Origin: Torymus aiolomorphi
Lineage: Eukaryota > Arthropoda > Insecta > Hymenoptera > Torymidae
DNA length: 64,000 nt
Direction: 5' to 3'
Assembly (NCBI GenBank): GCA_036365515.1
Contig: CM070877.1
Span: 63,236,022 to 63,300,021, forward strand
In this document: positions 35,555 to 49,211 of the stretch, one piece after another
Numbering within the stretch: the stretch's first letter is position 1
How the letters are laid out: the number at the start of each line of letters is the position of its first letter
Notes under the pieces: model-generated
The model's database searches: none
The model's input: only the letters and a program-made list of their open reading frames with translations
What the model was told of the DNA's origin: nothing
Made by a program: the position numbers and the translations under genes

Positions 35555-36255
35555 TTTAAGATGGTTCTATGGGCAGATATATTACTTAAATATAAAATAT
35601 TCTACAATGAATTATTCTGATACTGCAAAGTGAGAACCCATATAGTATCATAGACCGGTACTTTAAGTTACGGAAAAAATTTTTTTTACGAAATCTTAGT
35701 ACTAATAAAGTAGATATCGTCAATGTAAGAAAATGATGCAACAAATCGCTTTTATCTTTTTCACTTTTGCTTCAATTTCAATTTTTGTACACTCATTTTC
35801 ATCTTTTTTGGATTTCATTACGAGGAATCGTGCATCAATTTAATACATTTTTTAAATCTTAAGAGTTACAGGCAATTGTTTATCAAGTTTTGTACGACTC
35901 TGGTATGAATTCGAGCCAAACTTAATAAACTACAGCCTGTAACTTTTGAGGTTTTAAAAATTTTTTAATTTGATCCGCTATACCTCGTAATGAAATCACA
36001 CAAAGATGAAAATGACGTGCTAAAAATTGAAATTGAAGCAAAACTGAAAATGATTAAAGCGATTTGTTTCATCATTTTTCTTTACATTGATGATATCTAC
36101 TTTGTTAGTACTGAAATTTCGGTAAAAAAATTTGTTCCGTAACTTAAAGTACCGGTCTATGATACTATATAGGTTCCCACTTTGCAGCATGAGAACAATT
36201 CATTGTAGAATATTTTATAATTAAGTACTATATCTGCCCATAGAACCACCTTAAA
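35555..36255. mobile_element. Long fold-back element B (right arm)
   Basis: The mirror of 16284-16982, with arms of about 340 bp still nearly complementary to each other. Four mutually complementary arm sequences thus exist in the window. Confidence 0.85.
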
Positions 36256-36267
36256 TCTTTGGGTATT

Positions 36268-36470
36268 CTGAGAAAAATGGGACATCAGAACAGCTTAAAA
36301 CTTCCGTCAAAACTGCGATAGGACAACTAAGATTGTTGACAACTTGGCTTCTGTTGTTTTTGTCCGACTTTCAGGCTGTTATCGGGAGCGCTGTGCAGTT
36401 CTAACCTTAATTGTCCTATGGCAGTTTTGACGGTAGTTTTACGCTATTCTGACGTCTCATTTTTCTCAGT
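36268..36470. mobile_element. Fold-back MITE A (right arm)
   Basis: The mirror of 16066-16270, flanked by GTATT at 36263-36267 and 36471-36475, the complement of the AATAC duplication on the left. Confidence 0.8.
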
Positions 36471-37069
36471 GTATTGCGACACGCCACTTCTCCGAGTTTC
36501 TATCTTTTTAAAACAGTACATTTTTGTAGATTTGACATTTTTTTATCTATTACCCTTTGCATCTCCTCAAAAATACCTTTTACCTTTCGTCAAGCAATTG
36601 TTTACTTGTTTATTACATTTCTTTATTACATACTTCAGTTTTTATAAGATATATTAAAGAAAACGATATTTCTTCAACGTTGAGGTGTTGAGTCTTTTTA
36701 AGGTGAAACATATTCCCATTAAACATTATTTTACTTAAGCAGAAATACCTTCATCTAATTATAATATTGAACCTGATCATAAAACCACGTTAGTTTATAT
36801 CTCCGGGTGTGGTACATAAAATTCGTTAATATATAATTTATCAATTAAAACCCGTTGAGCGCCATTAAAAATTAATATTATGTAAGAATGTAAATAAATA
36901 AGTTTTTTGTGCACAGAATAATAATATTTTGTTAAATCTTGTTAAAGGCGCATAAGCTTCTACTCGTAACAATTTCATGTACATAAGCAAGTTTAGAATT
37001 TATTACATAGATACGTAGATTACAGTTAAATTTATAAGTATTGCAATATGATGAGATGAGAGTATCAGA

Positions 37070-37493
<424 letters not shown>

Positions 37494-37577
37494 ACGTAGA
37501 TATACAATAGTCAGAGTACTCAACTTTGTTTTATCGGCATTGGCACCGACTAGCTCTTTTCCACACCACACGACAGA

Positions 37578-37590
37578 TTCTTTTATAATA
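37578..37590 (-). other. Empty target site of PLE-1
   Basis: The single copy of TATTATAAAAGAA (as complement) sits in otherwise collinear arm sequence, where the left arm has two copies flanking the 3.4-kb Penelope-like element. Confidence 0.88.
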
Positions 37591-37989
37591 ATTACACTTG
37601 CTCTTAAATATTTAGTCGAGATAAAGCAATACGCTTATTCCCGTATCAGGTTGAAAAAGCTATAGCTTCTCCTATGTTTAAGAATACACATGTCCATTTT
37701 AAGTTAAAATAGGCTTTTTATTATGTTGTTTAAATAATCAAAACTAAACTATAATAATATAATTGAACATGATAAGTAGTATTTATAGATTTTATTAGCG
37801 ACGATAAGTATGTATTTGTTCCTCAGCCGAGTTGAATAAAATGTTGCTTATCGTTATTCGTTAATATTTTAATTTTAAGTATAATTTGTTTTTTGATTGC
37901 AATTATTTTGAAACGTTCAGTGAAGATAAAGTAGTGTGTTCATTTCTTTTATAAGTTGAATGGCTCACGGCTACTCCTGCGTTAAAAGA

Positions 37990-38410
<421 letters not shown>

Positions 38411-38813
38411 ATATATTATAAGTTTCATTGACACGGAAGGATGACAAGCTTGCGTGATACATATCTTTATGTGGTATAAGATCCTTACGCAGAAATAAAT
38501 GTTTAGTCTTGGGCAACATACACTTAGTATTCGTCAAGACTGGTGTAAGGCCCCGCGTACTGCAAGATCCCACAATATAAGATGCGGACCCATAAAGCTT
38601 GACTACACATGTCACCGTGTTTAGAAACGAATCGAGTCGCTTTGAGTCGAGTTAATCCATTATCAAGAAGTTAATACGTGTTCAAATAAATTGTATTCTT
38701 CAGTCTTAAAATAAAATATTTGACCATGACATAGCAATATATTACCTATTTGAGTTAAGATAGAATACATAATTGAATTATTTTTCGCCGAATTATCTAA
38801 CTTTTCTTTTTAG

Positions 38814-38979
38814 TTCCAGGTTGTATGGTTTGTTTCGGGATGTAGAGGTCATTCGCCTTTGCCCATGTGGGCATTTTTGCTGCTGCGAAACGTGTGCGCG
38901 TCGAATTTTTGAAACGACGTTGAAATGTCCACTTTGTCGTCTCCAAGCGCAGTCTATTTTAAGAATTTTTGAAAATTGA
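38814..38979 (+). pseudogene. RING-finger exon, probable C-terminus of the right MULE-type copy
   Basis: After the acceptor TTTTTAG the exon reads PGCMVCF, then (one base out of frame) DVEVIRLCPCGHFCCCETC and LKCPLCRLQAQSILRIFEN, stop at 38977-38979. This is a complete C3HC4 RING pattern: CxxC, CxH, CxxC, CxxC. RING domains usually give E3 ubiquitin ligase activity. The phase-1 donor at 33971 joins this acceptor in the frame that gives CMVC, supporting a MULE-RING gene with a 4.8-kb intron. The one-base frame change near 38838-38842 disables it. The left arm has no counterpart. Confidence 0.62.
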
Positions 38980-39159
38980 TTTTAATATTTAAGTTTTTTG
39001 TAAGAATTTTTTAAATTATATGTTCTGTAAGTTAATATAAAATCAATAATAAAAACAAATAAGACATACATGTAATAAATTACTAGAGCATTTATTTCAT
39101 TCAAATGTTTCGAGAAGCATGAATTTTTTCCTAATTAATTGTTAATCATAAGTATCATT

Positions 39160-39656
39160 TGAAGTTGCGCTTTCGACGAAAAAATCAGTGTCGTCACTCC
39201 CTCTGACTCCTACATGAGAAGGGATCCAGAAAAATTCTATGAAAACGTCAGTCCTTCTCACGCAAAAATTGATTGTATTTATTATTTATTTTTAGAATGT
39301 AAGGATTGGTTTTTGCAGACCCTTGGGTGGAATTAACGCTTTGCAAGCTACTTAAAGAGTCAGAGAAAATAAGGCAGCTATGGTTTGTTTTCTAGCGTTA
39401 TCTCACGCGCATCTTTTATCGCCAAAAGCTCAGCCGTAAAGATGGATGTGCATTCGAGTAACCTTTTTTTTATTGATATTAAGCTGCGGACAAATACCAG
39501 CTGAGCCAATACATTTATAGATTTCGATGTTTTGCTACCACCAATATATATGGCATATGCGCTTTTGTCGCTTAGGAAGCTATTGAAAATGGCGTTTATA
39601 TTGACAGCTTTTTGTAGTTTCAATCTAAGTTCTTCATTGAAAGGGATAGCAATCAT
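39160..39656 (-). pseudogene. LINE RNase H domain fragment
   Basis: The minus strand reads AYAIYIGGSKTSKSINVLAQ, then LLECTSIFTAELLAIKDARE, and farther on WIPSHVGVRG, the usual order in the RNase H domain of Jockey/R1-type LINEs. The first catalytic aspartate (YTDGSK) has become glycine (YIGGSK). A stop and frame loss follow near 39378. It is present only in the right arm, next to the RING exon. Confidence 0.8.
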
Positions 39657-39950
39657 CCCTTCTTAAAAAAGTGATGAGCGGCCATGTTGAAGCATCTAAA
39701 GGCTTGATTTTGATTGGTCCATGTAGAATAGGCGCCAAGATTTGCTTTGTGAATTGTTTGAGATTGAGAGATTTGAATTTTTTAAAAAGAAATTGATTTT
39801 AAATTAAAAAAAATATAACTAAATCAAAATAGCATTGAAATATTTATTTTAAAATAAGAAAAACAAGCTGATTGGTCCAAATAAAACCCACAGAGTTTGG
39901 AATTATGAAATATTTAAACTCAAAATATAAGTCGTAATTTGTCTGATTAA

Positions 39951-40393
39951 GGAGGTTCAGGGGTGTCATGCTGCGGAGTGAGACTAGGGACGTCCCCTCT
40001 TTCCCCGCGGGCGCTCCCCGCTCACCGCGCACACCCTCGCGCAGCCAACGAACTCGGCGTTTTGTTTACGTTTTCACCTACTTCTTTCCCAAATGCCTTA
40101 TAAGCGACCAAGATGCTTCTGCGTTTTTATTCTTTGTTTATTTTTCTATTAAAATGATGGTTTTTTAACTGTATTTCTGCTTTTTTTATAAGTGATTTTT
40201 ATGTTCAAAGGTCAGATAACCTCACTCTCCCATAAGAGACTATGCTAAAAACTCGATTTTCAAGAATTTTTTTCTCGAAAAAATGGCTTATAAAAAATAC
40301 TGAAAAAATTCATGTAATCTTCTTTCAAATTAAAGAACAATATATAAAAATTCTAAATTATTCCCTGCATTTTGATGTGATGACTGAACCTCC
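39951..40393. mobile_element. TTAA-flanked MITE, right arm only
   Basis: The ends GGAGGTTCAG and CTGAACCTCC are inverted repeats, with TTAA immediately outside both (39947-39950 and 40394-40397). The TTAA sites suggest piggyBac-type transposition. The interior has a GC-rich block (39969-40050). A (TAAA)n tract follows. The left arm is uninterrupted at the corresponding place near 11125. Confidence 0.72.
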
Positions 40394-41509
40394 TTAAATA
40401 AATAAATAAATAAATAAATAAAATAAATAGTATTAATAATTTAAATTTGGTTTTGTATAACTAACAAGTATTAAAGTGTTATGTGTAGTTAACAATGAAG
40501 GACTATAAATACTGTTCTGATAACAGTTAAATGTCTAACCTCCAAATTTTTGTATTATAGGAATAATCTAAAATAAATATGATCCAAGTTTCAATAAAGA
40601 ATATTGGATAAATTTGCGCGGGATGTTAAAAAGTAAAATAAATTTTAAATTCATAATATTTCAATATTAATCGTATAATCAAAGTAAAGGAAGAGCGCGC
40701 GCAGCGCGCCTGAACTTGCTAGTAGTATTAAAATGGTGAACACAGATGGCGTAATTGCTTAGGCAGTTGATATTTTTAAAATAATTCATTACATGAAAAA
40801 TGCAACTACTGAGAAGCCTGCTGGCTAAACATGGTTTACGTCGTGGACTGAAAAATATCGTGCATTCTACTTGATACAAGAGAGCGATATCCTATACGTG
40901 CTTGGTGCTGCTGCGAATTCTCTTCATTCAAAAAAGCATTTTCTTCCATTCCACTCGCAGTTACATATGTGTTTCTATTTAACTTTTTCGTATTCAGCCC
41001 AGAACTGGTCGCTACAACTTGAATATAAATGACTTGTGTTTATAGTGTTATGACTACTTTCGGGCAATATACCAGGGTAAATACATATACATTCTTCCAT
41101 GTAAATGGAAATTGCTAATTTTTTTTTGTTTGACGTACTTATTCACATAAGATATATTTATCACAAAACGACAAGTGGTAGTCTACAAGTGGGGTTTGCT
41201 TTAACAATTGCTAAGTGTGCAACAATATAATTTTTTCAACGGTCTAATCATTGGGAAAAACAATTACGTACATATTTATTTTTTTGTACTCTTCTAACTA
41301 GCGCACTACACGTGCCTGTCGCTGGTTCTCACTTATTATTGAACGTACATAAAACGGTATTAAATAGCAGATTAAGAATCAAGAATTTAAGAAAAATGAA
41401 TCGATATCCATGTCCATACCATCCAAATCCAAAGCTGACTTTTGTTCTGGTCTAGAAATTCTGGTAATTCGTAATCAATGCTATCGAAATTGACTGTATA
41501 CCAATCCTT

Positions 41510-41624
41510 TATAGCACTGCGTTGCATAAATCCGCATTTATGTCACGCCTATCCGTGACACAAGTCTTGACCATTATTGCACCGATAGGCGTGACATGGC
41601 AAATTTATGCAGTCAGTGCTATAC
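41510..41624. mobile_element. Short fold-back hairpin (right-arm copy)
   Basis: The mirror of 9934-10047, with TATAGCA/TGCTATA ends and the GATAGGCGTGAC pair. Confidence 0.6.
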
Positions 41625-42044
41625 AATAATGTACGATACACGTTTCATGAGTCGTTCTTGATGGTACGGCGTTACTCGCTACACTCGGGCGCTTAAACCT
41701 TACAATATGTTACTTAATAATATTATATATATTTTTAGTAAAATTTGAATTATAAAGGCTGTTTTCTCCATATAGCGATCATCATATTGTCACGTTTAAT
41801 GAAATTCTTCGTAAATGCTTGACTTAAAAATATTTCGATTATTATAATTTGTAGTTCTTTTAATTATACCGATATTGAAATCATTTCCATATTATATTTT
41901 ATTTAAAAAACAAAAAAATAAGTTTATGTTAGAATAACAATATCTAGTTTTGCCATACAATACAGTACCAATTACAGACGGCCTTTTTCTCAGTGAACAA
42001 AAACCAGTTATAAAGAACAAGAGCGTTATGGATTACTATATCTC

Positions 42045-42375
42045 GTCCGCCTAGTGGAAAAGCGGACACATCGATTTTTGGTTCAAAAATCGGACAGGTC
42101 GATTTTTTGTTAAAAAAGCGTACAACTTTGTGCCGGAGTTTAAATGACTATTATTTGAGTTGAACTCCATTGGCACTGGAAAATCATCTGGCTCTCTCTG
42201 TACCCTATTTATGTATTTTCTGGTATTGTTGCTTCAATTATATACATTTACCAAATTTACCTTTTTTATAAAGAGAACAAAATTCAGGCGCGAGGTGTCA
42301 GCCTTTTCAACGAAAACTCGACGTGTCTGCTTTCCCAATGAAAAATCGACGTGTCCGCTTTTTACACTAAGCCGA
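42045..42375. mobile_element. MITE with inverted ends (right-arm copy)
   Basis: The mirror of 9211-9512. The end CGCCTAGTGGAAAAGCGGAC pairs with the complementary end near 42355-42375. About 30 bp longer than the left copy, because an extra TTTCCCAATGAAAAATCGAC-like segment is present near the end. Confidence 0.7.
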
Positions 42376-42731
42376 CGATCTATACATGACTTTTTTTTAT
42401 TTGTACATATAACTTCTGATTTATTTATTAGTTTTCGTTCGTTGAAGTACTGGTAGATGTAACACTTATGTTGCTCCAGTTATTTCTACATGCAAAAATA
42501 TTCCTTTACGATTGTTAAAACTGAATATTTGCTTTTTGCAAACCATTTTTAATGTTTTTTTTTGTTAGTTAAGTTTATGTTCATATAGTAAATGATTACA
42601 ATTAATTCATCATACTGATTATCATTGGCTTTTGAGAAAATTTGTTATATACCTATTACGCAAACTGTTTTGGAATCAACTTATCTTACTTATGACGCCA
42701 TCTGTGTCTTGAAGCAAACATTATTGAAATA

Positions 42732-42882
42732 GTATATTACACAACAAGGGATGTAAAGAGTTGGCCAGTCCAGAGCACGTGTAAATTGTCACTCGAGCCG
42801 AACCCGAGCCGAAGGCGAGGGTGGCAATTTGCACGACCTATGGACTGTCCAAGTTTTTTCCTCCGTAGGTGCGTAATATACT
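42732..42882. mobile_element. Fold-back MITE D, independent copy
   Basis: Similar to 17411-17536 over the first 70 bp, ending CCGTAGGTGCGTAATATAC. The centre reads CTCGAGCCGAACCCGAGCCG. The left arm lacks it at the matching place near 8850, so it inserted after the duplication. Confidence 0.75.
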
Positions 42883-44400
42883 AATTTTTAAACCTTCTTG
42901 AAACATACTGTATGTAATATGTTTTTTTATTACTGCATTGCTGCACATTGGTTATGCAAGAAAGTTTAAATATGTAAATGTACCTGCTTTCTGCATTTCC
43001 ATATAAAAAACATTTAGAATCAACTTTATATTAATTTTTAATTTCTTATCTATTTTTCAAAGGTTTGAAAAATCCAAGTTATTATATTAAAAATTAATTA
43101 TAGATAATTATGTATTTTTATTGTATTTATGTGTAAGTAAATATTGTCAATTTTATCATACTTCAGTACTATTTTATTTCAAATTATTAGTTTGTATCTC
43201 TTCACTGCTTCAATATAGTCCGCAAGATGGCAGTGTAGTTCGGAGATAAATAATACATTTCGGATTTTTTTCCTTCATCAAAGTGAGCTTTCTAAAATTT
43301 TGTCTATCTGCTTTTTTAATGATCTATTTTTCACACCCGTTTAAGGCTATTATAACGCTCATTAATAAGCTGTATGTGGTTTTTATTTTTCTATAGTGAA
43401 GTTTCTCTATGTTTAAATTTTAGCTTAATCATTTTCATATATAGTTGTATTAGTATTTAGTATCCATTCTAGTCATTCATTTTCAGACAAAAGATAAGTC
43501 TGATAACTGGCCAAAACACTTTTTTATTCGTGTTTCGGCATTTTGCACGTGTGAGCATATGTACAGTAATAAAAATAAGTATATCACGTTGTATATTTAT
43601 TAGTTTTCATTTAGAATAATATAAATCTTAAAAAAAAAAAAAAAACAAGAGAAATTATATTATTTTTTCTGAAAAAATATCCATCTGAAGATCTAACTGT
43701 CTAACAAAATACCCCCCCCCCATATTAAACGTTTCTAAATAAAATACAAGTATACACATTTATACATTAACAAGTTATGCTTTTAATGAAATTTTTTTCT
43801 TTTTTAATATGTGCAATATTTATTTCCGAATTTAATGTTTTCTTAAGTGTCTCATTTTTAGGGTCCAGTGTCTCACAATACGGCCATTTACCTTAATGGG
43901 AGATCTACAAGAATTCGGTAAATATACATATTATCATTTAATAATAATTTATATTATTACGTTTCTTTGTTTTTCAGAAACCACTTTTATTTGAAAAATT
44001 AAATCGATAGAACACATAAAAACGTTAAATCATCCTAAAATGGACCTAAACAATTTGATAATGGGTTCTGAATATTTTTAAATGAGGTGAAATTTTAAAT
44101 TTGTATATTGAATAAATATTAGTTATATAACTAATGTTATTATTTATTATTAGACCAAAGAAAAAAAAAGAAAATGACGAATAACGATGAAAACGAAAGT
44201 AATGAATAAAAGAAAAAGAAGAAAATGATAAATCACCAAAATGAAAATCATGTTTACTCTATTATAATAACATTTTTCTATATTTTATAATAAAAAATGA
44301 TAAAAAGGAAATACAATTTTTCTAAAATTTACAAATATTCTTTATGAATACTCTTTATGACACCATTAGTCATGAATTTATATTTGCATAATGTTAAAAT
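42883..44400. other. AT-rich spacer at and beyond the outer right-arm edge
   Basis: No gene was recognised. A poly(A) run lies near 43630 and a C-run at 43714-43722 pairs with the G-run of the left arm. GTGTCTCACAATACGGCCAT near 43873 resembles 5607 and 8067. Confidence 0.5.
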
Positions 44401-46620
44401 GTGAAACAGAAAAATAAATAAAAAGGGTACGACGATGCGAACGTCGCTAAGTATTGTGAAACGGCACAACTGTTGTAACTTAAATTTGTATGTACCTTGT
44501 ATAGTATTGTACAGCGCAACAAAAATTGTGTATGGCGTAATCGTCGGTAACACCGACCGAGCCGCGATACGAACGCACCAGATCGGGCTCCAGCGACGCG
44601 ACCAAAGTGCGGTGGCCGGCGGTCACTCTTCTCTAAGTCGCAAGACAGAGAGCAACGAGAGCCGTATGAGCGTGACACCAATCGGAGGTTGATAAAAACG
44701 CGAGTGCAAGAAGTACGGGTGTGAGAAGCGATAGCAGCACAGGCGAGCACCAGGTGACCAGGAGAGAAGCGAGTGAGAGAGTTGCAGTAAGGGCCAACGA
44801 CGCGAGGTCCATCTGAGCCGAGCGCTAGGTGACGAGGGTCACGTGCTTAACATTGCAAGTATGGAGACAGTTTTGCAAGACGTGCAGAGGCGGGCACACG
44901 ACAATAATTAACGTGATCTGCGTCGAACCTCGTGGCCGTGAGTGGTGGTCTCTCTCCTTCTCAGCGGTGAAGGACGGAAGAGGCAGGAGTAAGCCCTCGC
45001 GGCAGCGGCCGCGTGGAGGCTTATCGCGCGAAGTGAAGTGATGATCGCCGCCGTCCCCGAGACAGCAGAAAACGCGGACTTCCCCGCGACGAGAGCGAGT
45101 TTGCAACGGGCAGGCAAGCGATGATCGTGTGTGTGTATGAGTGAGTTTTCGCGCTGGGCGCCTTCCAAATTCGGTGCGTATTTTGATGCGATACATTGTA
45201 GGCAGTATATCGGGGTGCGCAAAAGAAAGTGAGATTGCGTGACGTAAAATATCGTGTCGTAAGGGATATATAAATATATAATCCTCTTCAGTTTTCGAAA
45301 TGAACACAATAATAAACAAGAAAATATTTTAATGGTTTTCACAATGATTTCGTTTGGGAATTAGTCAATTTAAAATTCCCACGGTTGCGCTCAATCCGGC
45401 AACATTTACCTCGGTGACAACCATGAGGCGAGCAAGACGGATGTTCGCGCTGATCGGGTCTCGTGTGCGCGGCTATAAGTGATTTCATTAGACACGCTTA
45501 TTTCTCGGCAACTTTCAAGTCATATTGAATCAATAATATTCAATTGTGATTATTCACCAGTAAGCCTCAACTTGATCATCATCACAAACTTATCTACAAA
45601 TTTAACGGTAAAACTTATGAGAGAGTTACATATATAGTAGGCGAGAGTCCGGTAAGGCGAAGCTAGGACCAATACGGCCGTATGAATGCGTGTGCATGAG
45701 AGCATGTATGAGTACCGAGGCGATGCAAGTTACACGAAAGGCGCGAAATACGAGCGTCCCGAGGACACACAAGAGAGAGTCGCCAGAGCCCCGCACCCGC
45801 ATCAGCAGCTGAGGATCACCAGTTCCTGAGGCGTGAAGCCAAGTAGCTCGGACGCTCCCGAGCCGGACATGAGGCACGTCTCGAGGCATATAAATGCTGC
45901 ACAGTACATGGCCCTGGCCCAGCCACATTAAAAGCTTGCTGCTGCTATCGAAAAGTGCCAAGCCGAGACGCCGATTGTACCGGCAGGACATGCCGAGGTG
46001 CGACTCGGCAACATCGCTTCGACCACCGACGGAGCGAGCGACAGAGCAGAGGGCGCTCACTCTCTGCCTAATCGCGAGACTAGCCGCACGTGCGCTAAAA
46101 TAGTTGATATAGTCGTCAGCGAGATACTCCGGTTTGTTTAACTGTACGTCGTTAATCACGGCCTTCCGCCAATTATTATCTTCCTGCACTTTGGTTTTCG
46201 CGAAGCTCGACGAGGCTCTCGTAGAGTCGCGAGCAAAAGTGTGCGTATGTGTATGACTGCGAACGAGCCGAGGGTCCTGGTGGAGCCTTGCCGTCAGCGT
46301 CACGAACGAGTGAGACTCCAGAAGATAGAAGATTAATATTTGGCCTGCGCGTGAAACAACAAGATCGCTTGTATCGCATATTTCGACATGCCCGAAACCT
46401 ACGGAACTGTATAAATGTTTGCTAGCCGGTACAGAAGTACCATAATTGATGTAAGTTCGGTACGATAATTGTACTTGAAGTAATGCTAATAAACTCTTAT
46501 TTATGATTTTAAGTAATGTATATCGTTTGTTTATTACAAACAATAATAATAAACAATAATTTGTAATTATGTAACTTGTAATTATATCTGTGAATATGTT
46601 TTGTAAAGATGTCTGAATAC
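44400..46620. other. GC-rich, CpG-containing segment of unknown nature
   Basis: Base composition differs sharply from the rest of the window. A 305-codon open frame (46543-45626, minus) has no recognised domain and no plausible composition bias for a known family. AATAAACTCTTATT near 46488 could be a polyadenylation signal on the plus strand, and TATAAATG occurs near 46412. It could be a promoter with 5' untranslated exons, or the terminal repeat of a retroelement; I found no flanking duplication. Confidence 0.35.
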
Positions 46621-46699
46621 AATATAACTTTAACCTGTGAAGAAGTGTAACTCAATTTATTTCGAACACCCACAACATTAATTTATTGAAGTTCATAAA

Positions 46700-46965
46700 T
46701 AATAACAGAGTCCAGGATGATGGAATAGTGGTTATGTAGGGTTATCGGCGAAGGATATCACTTTAAGTAAAATCCAGCGCGCCTTATTCTATTGAAAAGA
46801 TGTATATGAAATATGGTTCATTATGGATTATTTCAATATTAAGGCTATGTGGAGTTCAAAATTAACCCAAATTCATTATTTAATAAATTAGCTTTTCAAA
46901 CATTGATTTGGAAAAACACAACCTTCACGCCCTCCGTATATATAAATACTATACTATATATATAT
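46700..46965. repeat. Dispersed repeat fragment
   Basis: ATAGTGGTTA followed by AAATCCAGCGCGCCTTATTC resembles 48178-48250. GATTTGGAAAAACACAACCT with CACGCCCTCCGTA (46905-46945) resembles 47815-47865 and 23818-23870. No coding sequence is seen. Confidence 0.6.
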
Positions 46966-47296
46966 CAAGGACATTCATTATACGTAACGTTAATTTCCAG
47001 GACATTTGCTAGTTTCGGGGACTGGTCCTGGAAACTGCATATGTCTAACGTTAACTTCCAGGACTTGACCTGTAGTTTCGGGGACCTTTAAGGTTACTTT
47101 CACAACCATTTTTTCCGTAATTTTTTTTCGAAATCAACGTAAAATTCGGCGGAACTTAAAGCGGGCGCCGCAGGCGTCGTGGTGTTAGCCAATACTGAAA
47201 GGGATGTTTAATGCAGACAATGGCGCGCGCGCAGCGCGGGCCCTTACCCGCTTTTACTACAGAAAACCCTGAGTGGTCCTGGATAATAACATTATA

Positions 47297-47658
47297 CAGG
47301 TTGTTAAAAAACAACCGCATTGGGTATATATCACGTGAAATAGCGGAAAATTCTAAGATAAAAAGTCCAATGAACCAACGCGATTGGATCGATAGATTTT
47401 CCGTAATCGATTAATGAAAATTGCTCGATTAGACCAATGAGCGCGCGGCGTTAGCGGCAAGAGGTGGCGGAGAGCGTGGAGTGGGGGAAGGGGCCGCGCC
47501 GCCGCGCCGCGCGCTCATTGGTCTAATCGAGCAATTTTCATTAATCGATTATGGAAAATCTATCGATCTGATCGCGTTGGTTCATTGGACTTTTTATCTT
47601 AGAATTTTTCGCTCTTTCACGTGATATATACCCAATGCGGTTGTTTTTTAACAACCTG
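47297..47658. mobile_element. Fold-back MITE with ~155-bp arms
   Basis: The left end CAGGTTGTTAAAAAACAACC and the right end GGTTGTTTTTTAACAACCTG are inverted. Complementarity continues through CGCATTGGGTATATATCACG, GGACTTTTTATC and CCAATGAGCGCGCGGCG to a GC-rich loop near 47455-47500. TA lies immediately outside the left end, as for Tc1/mariner-type insertion. The right end abuts a (TA)n tract. Arms are nearly identical, suggesting a recent origin. Confidence 0.85.
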
Positions 47659-47689
47659 TGTATATATATATATATATATATATACACGC

Positions 47690-47940
47690 AACAATTTTTT
47701 TCCAGCGATTTTATTACTACTGTCACGAGATATACTCGTTGAAAAATTGGATCAAAATGACAAAAATGCAGATTCCTACTTATCGACATTACAGTTTTTT
47801 TTTAATTAAAAAATTTCTAAACATTTATTTGGAAAAACACAATTTTCACGCCCCCCGTAAAATACTATACTCAGAATTTTTCTGAAGCAATTCTATTAGT
47901 ACTGTCATGAGATATACTCGTTGAAAAATTGTGTCGGTAT
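47690..47940. repeat. Two-copy tandem repeat, ~185-bp period
   Basis: ACGAGATATACTCGTTGAAA occurs near 47725 and, with one difference, near 47908, each preceded by a TTTTATTACTACTGTC-like stretch. Confidence 0.6.
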
Positions 47941-48779
47941 CACACATCCCGTTAAACAGAACGACCAGGATGGCGAGGAAAAGTGTTTATTTTTTATACT
48001 AATAATCATTGTCATACAAAATGAAAAACTGTTTATAAAAATTACATATTTTGGTTATACTGAAAGCGTCATTTAAATTTTCTACTTCAATTTATTTCTT
48101 TTGCACTGGATCCCAAATCAACGGTTCTGTTCCTCGCCCTTCTTATAAAAGTGTGATCGCAAATAGTAACACACAATAGTGGTTACAAATAGCTGTTGCG
48201 AAGGAAAAAAAGTCCAACGCGCTTTATCTTATTAAAAAAATTCATATGATTATTCATGTAATTTAGTATTACACACCCTCTCAATCAGAACTTTGTTTCT
48301 CTTTGTAGTTTTGTCATTTCTCCTCTTAGAGTTAACCCGTAAGTCCTGAAACGGCATAAATTTTACCTCTTCTTCGACACATCAATTAAGATCAAAACCG
48401 TTGAAATATTTAAGTAAAAATCTCTTATGGTTCTTTCAATATCGTATCTTTTTCCCAGAAAAATATGGAAATTTAGAAATTTCATTTTGAATAATTGTTA
48501 TATAGATTGGCTTGACGAACTTGCATATACTTGAACATCTGGATTGGGGGTGGAATGTTTAATTTTACTTTAAGGCTCCATCGGTAGCTTTGGAAAATTC
48601 AATATGGCAGATCGTTGGCGGCCACTTTTATAACGAAATTTTTACTTCTTTCGTCTTTTTACCTTACTGCCGCAGATTTAAACGTTTTCTTATACGTGGA
48701 AAGTAATAATTACTGTTTCGTGCGAAACGTACAACAATTGCAATAACATATTTTGTCGGATACATCAACTCAAAATCAT

Positions 48780-49140
<361 letters not shown>

Positions 49141-49165
49141 TTCTCTTCGTTTCGCGAAAAAAAAA

Positions 49166-49211
49166 CCACTGCCAATTCATTGGCACGTAACTTTCTCCAA
49201 ATCAATTTATC
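49166..49211 (-). pseudogene. Short Penelope-like fragment
   Basis: The minus strand reads RKLRANELAVV, matching RKLRANELAAV at the start of the second Penelope-like element (60880-60915). Nucleotide similarity covers about 45 bp only. It sits between the (TG)n repeat and the unclassified transposon. Confidence 0.55.

Noticed and set aside
44540..44760. tRNA or rRNA gene in the GC-rich block
   Set aside because: No cloverleaf with conserved boxes or rRNA core sequence could be found there or elsewhere in the window.
45626..46543. 305-codon minus-strand open frame
   Set aside because: It lies in GC-rich DNA where long chance frames are common; no domain is present and the composition is unremarkable.
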